Of a stretch of 64,000 bases of DNA, positions 38,385-48,892 are shown one piece after another (within the stretch, counting starts at the first letter, position 1; each line of letters begins with the position of its first letter). The notes under the pieces are model-generated. The model had not been told where the DNA came from and searched no databases. It was given only the letters and a program-made list of their open reading frames with translations. The DNA comes from Hirudinaria manillensis (taxonomy: Eukaryota; Annelida; Clitellata; Hirudinida; Hirudinidae). The translations under genes were made by a program, and so were the position numbers. The stretch lies in assembly GCA_034509925.1 (NCBI GenBank), contig CM067528.1, positions 1,270,501-1,334,500 of the forward strand. Reading direction: 5' to 3'.

Positions 38385-41126
38385 CATAACCAATGTTTTA
38401 AATTAGCACATCGCTCGGCAAACTCACGGGCTCCGTTATGTGCACGAGGATCTTTCCAGACTGTACGACGTAAATGGAATTGTCGGGGTCACCGATGCGG
38501 AACAAGTAGGAGTGGGCCGGAATGAATACGGATTCGATGAACCGGCACAGTTCCAGAAAGATCGGCTTCTCGAAGTGACCGAGAACTCTGAACATCAAAG
38601 GAACGATGTTTTCATTTCCAGTTTTTAATAATAATAATAGTTAATTTATATAGCGCCATATGCATAGCGACGGAGGCGCTTTGTGTGATCTTGTGTCTCT
38701 GGTCTAGTCTAGTCCAGTTTTTGATAGGATCTTGGTTGAACCGAAGCAAAGCATCGTCAAACGACAGATTTAAAAAATACGTTTAACAATAAATAACAAA
38801 ATTTAATAAGAAAAACATAATAACAACAAAATTCTACACACATAATAACTTAATCGGATAATACACAACCTTATAATCTCAATAACCATGCTCGCCATGC
38901 AATCGCATAATCGCATCTAGCCAGCAGTACGGAGTTCGACTCCTGCCAGCATCCGACCCACCTGACGTTCCTCAACATGTACATGAGTTCCGACGGAAGC
39001 CTCTGCTCGTGTTCCGTCTCCTGTTGGAGGTCCACTTCCAGGAGAGACGGAGGAGGTTCCCTGGCCTTCCACTGGAGTTCCTTGTCTCTCTTCAGGTGCA
39101 GGAATCTGGAAGGAGATGCCATTTATGTTTATTGTGACGTCAACCGTGACCAAATCGGGTGGATTCCCCCCGCCCACGAAGAGGATTTCGTCGCCGAAAG
39201 TTAAGACGAGGTCAACAAAGTTGGTTTGGGAGCAAACGAGGACTCATTTGGGTTGTTCAAGAATGCCGATTGGCTGGATAATTAATTGGTCCATTGATTT
39301 TAAATTTTAAAAATATTACTATTACAATTACTATTACTATTAAGTAAAAGGAATAAAGAACCCGATTCAACAGAATTGATGTCCAACAATCCTGGAGTCA
39401 TTGTGAATCAGTGAGTTGTTTTTAAAAACAACAACAACAACACCAAACAACAACAAAAGCCAAGGGAGTGAAAAATAGATATCATCATCATCATCACCAG
39501 TCGGTCTTCAAATTAGTTCAAAAAAATTCAACTGGCACTTCCAATGTTATCGATTCTTTATCTTTAACAACAATGAAATTTCAAATTAAGACCAACACTT
39601 CACCTGCAGAACAAAGCAACATTTTTCTGTCCACAACATGCATTGTTGACTGTTATTGTTATCTAGTAACTACACTGATATCAACATCATCATTTTCATT
39701 ATCATCATCATCACCATCACCACCACCACCACCACCACCAACATCATCATCATCATCATCATCGATTCAAGGTACTCTTTTTTCAAGCAAAGTTCATCGA
39801 ACATGAACAGTAGGGTGAAATCGCTATTTCTCAATGTCGCATTACATGACTCATCATCATCATCATCATCACCACCACCGTTCCTGTAATCGTCGTCGTA
39901 CTCATCATCGTCATCATCATCATCATCATCATCACTGTGCTCTGTGTAGCAATCTTTCAGGACAATGATCTCTTAAAGTAGTCTTAAGAAAATAATTTCA
40001 ATAAATCACATTGGCATCCAATTTCGCATTGACTTAGCCATCATCATCATCATCATCATCGTCTTCATCATTTCATTGTCTCCAATAACCAATAGGATCG
40101 TGAATATCCATGACCTTATCGGCTGACCCATCAGCCATTATCCACTTCCAGATATCATCATTCAAATACTCAGAGGAGTTTGAAAAACAACAATAACAAC
40201 AACCATGGATGCCATGTTGTTGCCTTGTAACAATAACAAACATCAATCAATTGAAATCCACTCCACCAGTGAGATTCCTGAGAGTAGTGGTTATAGATGG
40301 TTATGATGATGATGATGATGGTGGTTATTATGATGATGACGATGACGACGACGATGACGATGATGATATGATTTCATAGTAGCCACCGAAGACAACTATC
40401 GTCATCATCATCATCATCATGAGCATTGGTCCGTTCAGTGACAGTTTCAACACTTCTAACAACAACAAAAGCACAAAACACTTCAACAACAACAACAGAT
40501 ACCTTCAAGAACCACTAAGGAACGAGAAGTTGCAAGAACAATCCCTATTTGTTTAAACATGAGTCTAGACGACAACATGACAGACAACAACAACAACAAC
40601 GTTAAGGCACGTAAGTTGGTTACATGGCGGTTATCATGTTGTTCAATTTGTCTTACCAGCCTTTATAAATATGCACTAAATGTGGATAATATTAATAATT
40701 GTTACAAATATTAATATTAATTAGTATTAGTATTAAGATGCTTTAATTTAATTAATATTAAGATATTAAAGCCAATTAATATTACGAGCTACCTTCTGGC
40801 CAGGCTCAGCACCAGCTTCTTCTTCCTGCTCTCCTTGCCTCTTCTCGTGCCGAGCTGCTCGGCGTTCGGTCGTGCGAGCAGCCTCACCTGATGTTTAAAA
40901 AGACGCCGAAAATTATTCGAAATTATGAATTTCCCATAGGATACAATGCAAAAGGTAATAAATGCATAATTTCGGTGCCGCCCGTACGAATCGAAACCTG
41001 CCGAGAGACTGACCCTTCGCAGCATTTTTCTGCCGTAGAAGAGGATCTTTTCTCGTTTTCTGAACCTCAACTTTGTTAATGTCGTGGCCACTTGTGGACT
41101 CCCTGTTTCAATTATATTACATCATA

Positions 41127-41163
<37 letters not shown>

Positions 41164-42298
41164 GTAATAATAACAATAACATATACGTACACGCATACAT
41201 ATACAAAAATATCAACAATTAAATAATAATCTAAATCGGAAGAGCATTTGCCGAATCCAAAACATCCATCAGGGGATGTTAAAAGCCATTTTATTGGCAT
41301 CAGTTTAAGCCTCAACATTCATCATCATTCATCATCATTATCATCATCATTCATCATCATTACCATCATCATTCATCATTATCATCATCATTATTCATCA
41401 TCATTACCATCATCATTATCATCATCATTCATCATCGCTGTCATCATCATCATCATTATCATCATCATTCATCATCATTATTCATCATCGCCACCATCAT
41501 CATCATCATTCATCATCGCTGTCATCATCATCGCCATCATCTTCTAACCAGATAGTTTCTTTCTGATGAGGAAGTACAGTACTGTCAATACGATTGTGAT
41601 CACAGCAATTCCAATGTTGCTGGTCATGCTCTGCAATGGTATTGCCAGCCAATTAAAAGTATTTTGCATTTTAAATGATCTTGTTATTTTAAGTATCGTT
41701 ATTAATCACTTCGCAACAAAGTAAACTCCTCACAATTTCCTAGACCTAACAGTTAGAAAATAGTGTTCAATTGAGTATTCAATTGTAAGCTTTACAATTT
41801 AGTGCTTTTTGATACAAATTCTGATAACTAAAAGTCATTAAATGCTGAATAGATGTCTATTCTCCACTTTTGCTTTTAGTGAATTATAATTAAAAAAACT
41901 GCCTCAAAGCCATGGATGGCAAAATGACAGAAATGTCAAATCCAAGTTAGTAGGTCTAACATCATCTATTTGCAATACAAAGTTCAAAAAAGGTGCTAGC
42001 ACTTTGACCAATTAGGACTTTGAACCAAAGATTTGCATAGAGATAGCGATAGTGATGGCCAATTACAAAACTTGGCAGTCCAATAGCTTATTACCTTATC
42101 TAACATAGTAGCAAAAACATCTGGAACTAAGCTGCTAGAGGAAATGATTAGTTGCATCTGTGCAAACCTTAAAGTAGGTATGGATTAAGTCTTGCAAAGA
42201 TACCATGATTGTCGACAAGAAGACATTGGTCAGACCCTCCGTAGATCCGTAAAGACTTGTGCTTTTCTCTTCGCCGAACATGTAGGATACGTAATAAC
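27720..42298 (-). CDS. PNPLA6: Neuropathy target esterase / PNPLA6-7 lysophospholipase (swiss cheese orthologue)
   Basis: ER-anchored phospholipase/lysophospholipase acting on phosphatidylcholine. At least 35 exons: 42168-42298, 41549-41630, 41014-41102, 40793-40887, 38962-39105, 38428-38587, 37969-38049, 37712-37773, 37335-37401, 36951-37031, 36544-36727, 35859-35962, 35191-35281, 34769-35040, 34475-34558, 34189-34266, 33985-34059, 33475-33608, 33137-33268, 32684-32857, 32237-32382, 31784-31909, 31569-31632, 31294-31462, 30724-30906, 30541-30659, 30312-30468, 30089-30152, 29590-29712, 29265-29381, 28866-29014, 28638-28790, 28337-28447, 28006-28138, 27720-27901; all phases agree. From ATG 42281 this gives 1432 aa. 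There is one TM helix (about 40-62, [17 protein letters not shown]), [14 protein letters not shown], three cyclic-nucleotide-binding-like domains, and a patatin domain with GGGGARG, catalytic Ser1062 in GTSIG and Asp1182 in DGGY. The tail is acidic. Exon 42168-42298 begins in phase 1, so an upstream start exon may exist. PNPLA6 and PNPLA7 are not separable in invertebrates. Confidence 0.93.
33326..33368. repeat. (AAAC)n tetranucleotide repeat
   Basis: About ten AAAC units with one AAAT variant, directly followed at 33369 by the retroposon-like tail described separately. Confidence 0.8.
33369..33438 (+). repeat. Retroposon-like 3' tail ending in (ATT)n, copy 1
   Basis: CCTCTGTAGCTCACGCGTTC then a G/A-variable base, GCGCTATATAAATGACTT and (ATT)n. 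A second copy in the same orientation at 46000-46060 differs by one base over about 40 bases. Lies in a PNPLA6/7 intron. Confidence 0.7.
34769..35040 (-). other. PNPLA6/7 exon encoding a His/Gln-rich spacer
   Basis: This exon codes about 90 residues of low complexity: a His run (CATCATCATCATCACCAT), then several Gln runs from CAACAG tracts, between the first and second cyclic-nucleotide-binding-like domains. Vertebrate proteins have an unrelated disordered linker here. Flanking phases (1 in, 0 out) match the neighbouring exons, so it is read as coding rather than as intronic repeat. Confidence 0.7.
35591..35845. repeat. 21-bp tandem minisatellite in a PNPLA6/7 intron
   Basis: About eleven degenerate copies of a 21-bp unit of the type ATGATGCATCATTATAATATT. 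The unit length is a multiple of three, so reading frames stay open across the array on both strands and produce spurious peptides such as MHHYNIM repeats. The array ends about 14 bases from the donor of the exon 35859-35962. Confidence 0.85.
36442..36515. repeat. 20-bp tandem repeat in a PNPLA6/7 intron
   Basis: Two nearly exact and one diverged copy of ACATAAATATAAACATAAAT, about 30 bases from the donor of the exon 36544-36727. Confidence 0.7.
38053..38102. repeat. (CAAT)n tetranucleotide repeat abutting a PNPLA6/7 acceptor
   Basis: About twelve CAAT units with one interruption. On the gene's strand this is (GATT)n ending directly in GAAG before the exon 37969-38049, occupying the usual position of the pyrimidine tract. 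Confidence 0.85.
38624..38690 (-). repeat. Retroposon-like tail, diverged inverted copy
   Basis: Read on the minus strand it gives GGCGCTATATAAATTAACT then (ATT)n, sharing GCGCTATATAAAT and the (ATT)n end with the copies at 33369 and 46000. Lies in the PNPLA6/7 intron between exons 38428-38587 and 38962-39105. Confidence 0.55.
41310..41545. repeat. (CAT)n/TCATT array in a PNPLA6/7 intron
   Basis: Imperfect array of ATCATCATTC and CAT units over about 235 bases, ending next to the donor (CTG|GTTAGA) of the transmembrane exon 41549-41630. Confidence 0.8.
41631..42167 (-). other. PNPLA6/7 intron 1
   Basis: AT-rich intron between the first recognised exon (donor AAG|GTTTGC) and the transmembrane exon (acceptor CCATTGCAG). 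No other feature seen. Confidence 0.5.
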
Positions 42299-43854
42299 CT
42301 TAAGCATGCAAAACGTAAAATAAATCGGATTACTTTACTTATAGCGGTTGCAGAGCGCTGCAAAAAAATATCCTAGAAGGGCAAATAATCATCTACGACA
42401 CAAGCAGGCAAAAAAAAACTCAACAATTATCACTAACGTAAATATTCCATATCATTTGCTCTTCGCTGAAAGACATGGACAGAAATTACTCTCCATAGAA
42501 ATTAAATTTGTCGCGCAATAATATTCCCCGAAGGGAGACCCAACTCGTCTGATTAAGGACTAATATAAATCAAAAATAGCGGCCTCAAAAACCTTCCACA
42601 GAAAATTCTTGATTAGAGACACACTACGAAATAGGCGGAGCCTAATAATCGATTAATTATTTCCGAGCATACTTGAAGTTATAATTTTGTTTGAATTTAA
42701 TTGGGCATTTTAAACATTATTTCACTGACTTGTGTTGTTAATGGTCGATTGAAGAATATTGACTTTCAGACGAATTTTAAAAATAAAACCATAAAAATTG
42801 TCGTTCGACTTTTCGAGGCAATTCCTCTATTTAAGGTTAAAAATTATTTGACGTTTTTGGCTGATTTAGATCACATAATATATTTTAAACTTATAAAAAC
42901 CGATTCCACTTTCGACATTCCCCACTTTTGCCTGCTGCAATAGGTCCTTATTGGAGCCTGACCGACCCACCTAATCTTCACAACAAAGACTTACAGATTC
43001 TTCCCCTATTATTCAAAACTAGTTTCCGAAGGACTACCTGCTGGCATGTCGCGGAAAAAACTGGCGACTCAAAAATTGGTCCAGGGCACTCTAATTGTTC
43101 TCAGGCAAGGATTATTCACAACACATCTGTTATTTTCAAAGCTTCAAGCGAATTTTTAAAAATAAATAAAAATCGGTGACCAAAGATGCAGGAATCTGCT
43201 AAATGATAGATGATGACATCTTCTCTAATTGAAGATGTTAATTTATAATCACTTGGAATGGAAATGATGATATAGATGGCTTTGAAAAAATTTGTAGAAA
43301 AAAACCCGTAGTCCTAATTCGTAGACAACAAATTTGACATAAAAACCCAGACATAGAAAGCACAATAAGACTGCAGAGCATTAAATTCTGTGAGATTATG
43401 TCAATAAATATTGACAAAAGTTATACCGCTGCAAACAATAAATAAATAAATGCTTATTATCTGCAAATGCTGCATAATTTAAATGAGAAACAATTATACA
43501 AAAAAAATGCAATTTAAAAAAAAATGCCATAAAAAGTCTTCAATGTTTTCTGGGGACACATCTCCCTATACTACGATTAGACAAAGTACTGCACATTTGT
43601 AACAACAGGTGAAGGAAACATCTTAGAAAGTCAAATTCTATGTTCAATTTCCAGCTCAAATTCAAAACACACAACGAAGCATAATCGTATATTTTAAACT
43701 ATCATACAAAGTAAAACCCTGTGACAAACATAAAAACAGAACATTATAATTCATTGTAATTCAACACAAATATAAATTCCATAAAAATACAAAGCACAAC
43801 CACAGATTTTGGCTCTGTTTGAACAGGATTGACCTAACATTACTTTACCTGTTC
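42299..43854. other. Region between PNPLA6/7 5' end and LIPE 3' end
   Basis: AT-rich. Should contain the LIPE 3'UTR and the PNPLA6/7 promoter, plus possibly its first exon. A block at 42945-43180 is somewhat less AT-rich but has no convincing exon. Confidence 0.45.
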
Positions 43855-46800
43855 CTAAGTGGCAACAACATTTTGGTCCCTGCAATCACCACCACCACTA
43901 TCATCATTATCATCACCATTATTATTAATTCCACTAAAGGTATCATTGCCTTCATTGGTACAGGTACCTAGACCACTCGAGATGCCATCACCACCCTCGC
44001 TGTGGGTCTGGGGAGCGACCCGGCCTCCTTCCTCGATCCTCCCTTCGTCGTCGTATTCGTCTCCGTTCATGCCGAAGATTTCCTTCATGTGCGACGTGCA
44101 GAGCGTGGAAGCGACGTGGGCCTCCTTCGACATGTGGATGAAGTTCAAGAAGCCATGGGGCAAGTCGTCCACGATGTCGAGACTGGCCTGACCTCCGGAC
44201 GACCTGATTCTCTTGGCCAGGTGAACGGATTCGTCCAGAAGAGGATCGAAGTGGCAGGCCTGCAGAATGTTGACAACTAACATTAATATTAACGACAGAC
44301 CTAGAGAAAGTGCTAACGAATTCCTTAAAAACAATAATAAATGTTATTCGTTATATGCTATAAACATCAGTAACGAATTAATTAACAATAAATCATGAAA
44401 TTCCACGAATATCCAATTAGTATAACAGAAGATCACGAGCAAAACGTGAATAAATCATGATATTGCTCACCACAAAATACACGGGACACAGTTTGCCGAG
44501 GAGCGAGGGACTGGCAAAGACCGGGGAGAGGAAAGGGTCGACGTTCCTTTCCGTGGCCGACCTCACGTGGTGGTATTCCGGGGGCGGAGTCGACCGGTAC
44601 AGGGCGTATTCCGGGGGATCGAAGGACTTCTTTTTGTCGACCTTCGAAAGGGGCGGGTTGTTAGTTCCCGATCCACCCCTTCTTCCCACCCCCTTCTTGG
44701 ACGGGGAGGTTAGGAAATCCCAGTTTTTGAAGTCGAATACGGAAGAGGGTTCCGATCGGACGCCTTCGGGAAGCCGATTCAAGGGATCAACGTTCATGGC
44801 TCCCAGCTGGAGTTTCCACAAACTGTGCCTCTTTTTCTCCGTGATCTTGCGACGTATGTCAAAGAAGTTCCACCTGGACGATCCGTTGTCGTCATCGTTG
44901 ACGCTCGTCGTGCGGTTGTCACCCTCGGACGAACTCTTCGAGACCTTGCATTCCCTGGATTCGAGCCGTCCGCCATCTTTTACCTGATCCTTAGAAATAT
45001 CAACGTCGTTGCCGGCGACGACGGGGTCGCGAATCAGTTCCTCGCCAGGTCCCAAAATTGGGTCATCTGAGGGTTGCATTGGGACATCCTCTCGAGTGAG
45101 GTCGTCAGGGTTCTGCTGATCATTAGCACCTGGTGACAAATGTGTTCTACTCTCGACATCATCGTTGGTCCTTTCTTCTTCAGTTTTAACTACATACTTC
45201 TGCCCACTGACTCCAACATAAGCTGGAGAATGTTTATAAAAACTTTTCTAATTGCTATCATTCAGCTTGATCATCACCAGATGATCATCCTTCAGCATCA
45301 TTGTGTTCACATCAATGTTATCATCATCATCATCTCACCTGATAAGCACTTAATCAGCAATCCAAGGGGCAAGATCGGGTCAAGAATGGCCATGAGCCTG
45401 GATGGACTGGGAGCATACCGAACGTGGAACGAACCGTAGATGGAAAGGACACCATCAGGGGTCCTCACCCCCCTATGGACAGCCCTGAGGGCAGTCGAAA
45501 CTGCCAGGTTTGCACCAGCACTGTCTCCCACCAATAGGATCTTCTTGCCTGTCGAACCTGTATAGACACCAGTTTCCAGATTTGTTTATTTAAGAAATTA
45601 AATTCTCAAGCACTCATGTTATAAGAAGTATCTAATTAGCATAATTCATTCATCCGTCACAATTACCCAGGGAGGCGAAGTTATTTAGAGCCCAACAGTA
45701 TGCGAGAAAGATTTCCTCGACCTGTCTCGGGTAGGGAAACTCCGGAGCCAGAGAATAATCTATGGAGAATATGGGCACATCCAGTTCCTTGGCCCAGTAG
45801 CGAAGGTACAGCTGCATAATTTATGCATGCTCATTAATATTACTTAGAAATATTCTTCAAATTCATCAAATACAAGCCAGCCATACCAAAATCACCTTCT
45901 ATTGCTATTAGATAAACATCAAAGAAATTAACAAAGAATTCCTGACATTGTCATTTAGTTGCTCAACCATCCATCCATCCATCAATGCTAATTTCAACGC
46001 CTCTGTAGCTCACGCGTTCGGCGCTATATAAATGACTTATTATTATTATTATTATTATTAATGAGCATGCAATCGATCGGAATCGAATAAATAATGAGCA
46101 CGCAATTGAATGCATTTCATTCGACGGCTGAGGAACCACTCACGGAATGAGAAGCAGACGACTGAGCGACAAAACCTCCCCCGTGGATGTGAATGATCAA
46201 ATAGTCAGAAGCTGGGTGAGTATGAGAGGAAGTCTGGATGCAATTAACATAAATAAATAAATAAATAACTTCGAGCGATCAGCCAAATGAATAAATTAAT
46301 CTCATTAATAATCAAAGAGTTGGCAGACCTGTCCCTCCCTGGCCACGTAGGAAAGCAGTCGAACCATCACGGGCGCGGCGTCTCCGTGGCACCCCGAGGG
46401 CATGACCGTGATCCCCCTGGTCGGATCGTCGGCTCTCGTCACGAGGACGGGGTCGGGCGGGACGTGGAAAACCCTGTTGATGGCTAGCTGAGGGCAGACG
46501 ACTTTCTGAAGGTTCTAGAAAAATTCTCTAGAGCTTTAAATAAGATCTAAAAATAAGTATTTTAAAAACTGGATTTAAATAAGCACAACTGAGGAAATGA
46601 AATTATAAAATGATTTATCGAAGGGATTCCGAGGACGTCCGTAAAACTGTCGACTTAAAAATTGCAAAGCGATTAGTTGTTTGTCAGAGAGTCTGATTCA
46701 TTTTTTATGGCTCACTTTATTTTAACATTAACACACCTGAAACAGGACATTTTCAGAAAGAGACCAGAAGGATTTGCAGAATGCCACATCTCCTTCTAGA

Positions 46801-48166
46801 GTGGCTTCGATCACCTGTTTTCCAATAACAACATCATAAACAAACAACAACAACAATAATAATAATAATAATAAATAATAATAAATAATAATGGCAATAA
46901 TAAATTAACAATAACCCTCTTGGCCCTAAACTCTGGCGAGACGATGAACTTGCCGCTGTTGACGAGCGTCGAGGCGAACTTGAGGAGAAGCGAGGGTTTG
47001 TTGTACGACTCACTGTAGGAGGCCAGGATGACGTGCATCAAGGTCAAAGGTTGCAGGAGAGAGGGGCACAACTGCATGTGATAAGGATGATAAACTGATT
47101 TAGATTATAGTCTTTAAAATTATATGACAATATCTATATAAAAAAATTGAGCAATTATTGTTATTCAACATTCTATCAGCCATTGTTAAGTTTTTTTTTA
47201 TGGTAAGCATTTCATCCATCATCACCATCATCACTGACGTGAAATCCGAGACAGGTGCCGTAGAACGGCTCGAGGGACAGATTGTCGAGGTCGGCCATGA
47301 TCTCGAACTGCTCCTCGTTGATACTTTCCGTGATCAGGTCGCAGTCCGAGGAACACGAAATGTACTTCTCTGCGTAGTACAAGCACGCCCTCAGCTGCCC
47401 CAGCACTTGCACGTAAGATTCCAGCTTCCGAGATGAACGAAACGATTTTATCGAATTTGCAATTTTGGGTTTGTAAAATAAAATGTTAGTTTGTTTGTAG
47501 TGTTTTTTTTTATTTGTTGTTTTGTAATTCTATTGCATTTGTAAATATATTCAACAAATTAAGTTTTTTTTTTTAATTTAAATTTATTATATGTTTATTT
47601 TTTTTTAATAACAATCAATGATTTGATAACAACCAAAGGATTACTAGTATTTCACAAAATTGTAAAAATCATTTATAAATGATTTCATGTGAACATCAGC
47701 ATGACCATATCATTATCACTCAAAGCTACTGCATTTCTATGGAAGACTTGGAGAAAAACCAATGATCAACCTAAATGGTTGCACAGAACCATTGACCTAC
47801 CTCTCTGCTGTAATAGTCCCCTCTAAAGAGAAGTGATTTCCTATTTGAAGTGATGAATCTCAAGAGGGTGATGAGATGGGTACAGCATTTGTCCACCAAT
47901 TTCACTAAGCTTCGAAAGCCATTGGCAGGGTGAAGCTCCGAGAAATCGTAAAATCTCGCAACACTAAGTACGTATTCCACTCCCGGGAGGATACCATGAT
48001 CAATATGATCCAGCAGAAAGGTACAGGATCTCACAAAACGAAGTGAGTTCACATCGTCGTAAGTCTTGAAATGTTCGAAATTGCTGACAGCAAAGGACCT
48101 CAATTCCTTCAAGGAAGTACCAAATTGTCTAAAGTAATCGTCATCTAAATGTTCTCTGTCAGGCAT
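43855..48166 (-). CDS. LIPE: Hormone-sensitive lipase
   Basis: Neutral lipase of the HSL family (cholesteryl ester, diacylglycerol and triacylglycerol hydrolysis), predicted 857 aa. Exons: 47801-48166, 47239-47424, 46916-47071, 46737-46814, 46329-46505, 46144-46233, 45667-45811, 45339-45557, 44471-45222, 43855-44259; all phases agree. Start ATG 48166 encodes MPDREHLDD. The N-terminal HSL domain includes PANGFRSLV and FYGTCLGFH. The alpha/beta-hydrolase core has HGGGF (oxyanion, 338-342), catalytic Ser412 in GDSAG, Asp728 in HFDPLLD and His758 in DLPHGF. The 752-nt exon is the regulatory insert between the nucleophile and the acid. It is acidic and Ser-rich with a basic patch ([15 protein letters not shown]) that could be phosphorylated, but it does not align with the mammalian PKA sites. 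The C-terminus has an acidic, Gly/Asn-rich tail beyond the usual end. Confidence 0.93.
46000..46060 (+). repeat. Retroposon-like 3' tail ending in (ATT)n, copy 2
   Basis: CCTCTGTAGCTCACGCGTTC, GGCGCTATATAAATGACTT then (ATT)n, one mismatch from the copy at 33369 over the shared 40 bases. Lies in a LIPE intron. Confidence 0.7.
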
Positions 48167-48892
48167 TTCGAGTTGCAAATGTCTTTACTTGCAATTTCGC
48201 TTCGTTCATATGAGAATACTTTGCATCGTTTGGCCCAACTTGGTTAAAAGTAAATCCCGATTGGCTGCGACTACATCTTTGTCTCTATCTAGAATATTTA
48301 TGAGCAATTATCACTTGATTCATTTAATGACAATGTTTTAAAAGTGAATGCAAAATAATAATCAAAAACAAAACATTACAATGAACATTAAATATGAAAG
48401 AGTATAATTACGTCAACTCGTCTTAAGTAAACACTTTCTGTTTTAACATCTGCAAGTCGACCTATCAATTACAACCAAATAACATCAGTTACTTTTAACA
48501 TAACTAGGTAACAATTGCAAATACTCAACAACCTTGACGTTACCTTTGAAACATCTCACGAAGTAACAAAATTTTAATTTTTTTTTATTGTAATTTCAGA
48601 ATTTTGATCATCCAAGAAATAATCCCGCAATTTTTTGTTTATATTAACAAAAATTGGGTTAAGTTTTAATTTTCAAATCCAAGTTTAAAAAAAAAATTAG
48701 TATACGATAATGTGTCAATATAGCTCAAAAGCAGACGAGTAAGCTTACGGGTGGAGAAGGGGCGGAAAAGGTAAACATGGATGCACTAAATTCTAAAATA
48801 CAGCTTAAATAAAGCCTAAATGTAGAAAAAGAGAATTCATTATTATTTAATACGTCCACCCAACAGACATCAAGTCGTGACGAAGATTAAAG
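48167..48892. promoter_or_regulatory. Shared upstream region of LIPE and the TSSK-like kinase
   Basis: 726 bases between two start codons facing away from each other, so both promoters and 5'UTRs must lie here unless an upstream exon exists. AT-rich, no canonical TATA box was identified for either gene. Confidence 0.45.

Noticed and set aside
38925..38961. GTTCGACTCC resembling a tRNA B-box next to a PNPLA6/7 exon
   Set aside because: No A-box or cloverleaf upstream; too short to support a tRNA or SINE.
40998..41013. Alternative donor GCAG|GTTTCG for a PNPLA6/7 exon
   Set aside because: It ends in phase 1 while the next exon needs phase 0; the donor AGG|GTCAGT at 41013 gives the homologous frame.
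42169..42363. Minus-strand frame MQRSATAISKV... over the first PNPLA6/7 exon
   Set aside because: Wrong frame; the frame ending [10 protein letters not shown] joins in phase to the transmembrane exon.
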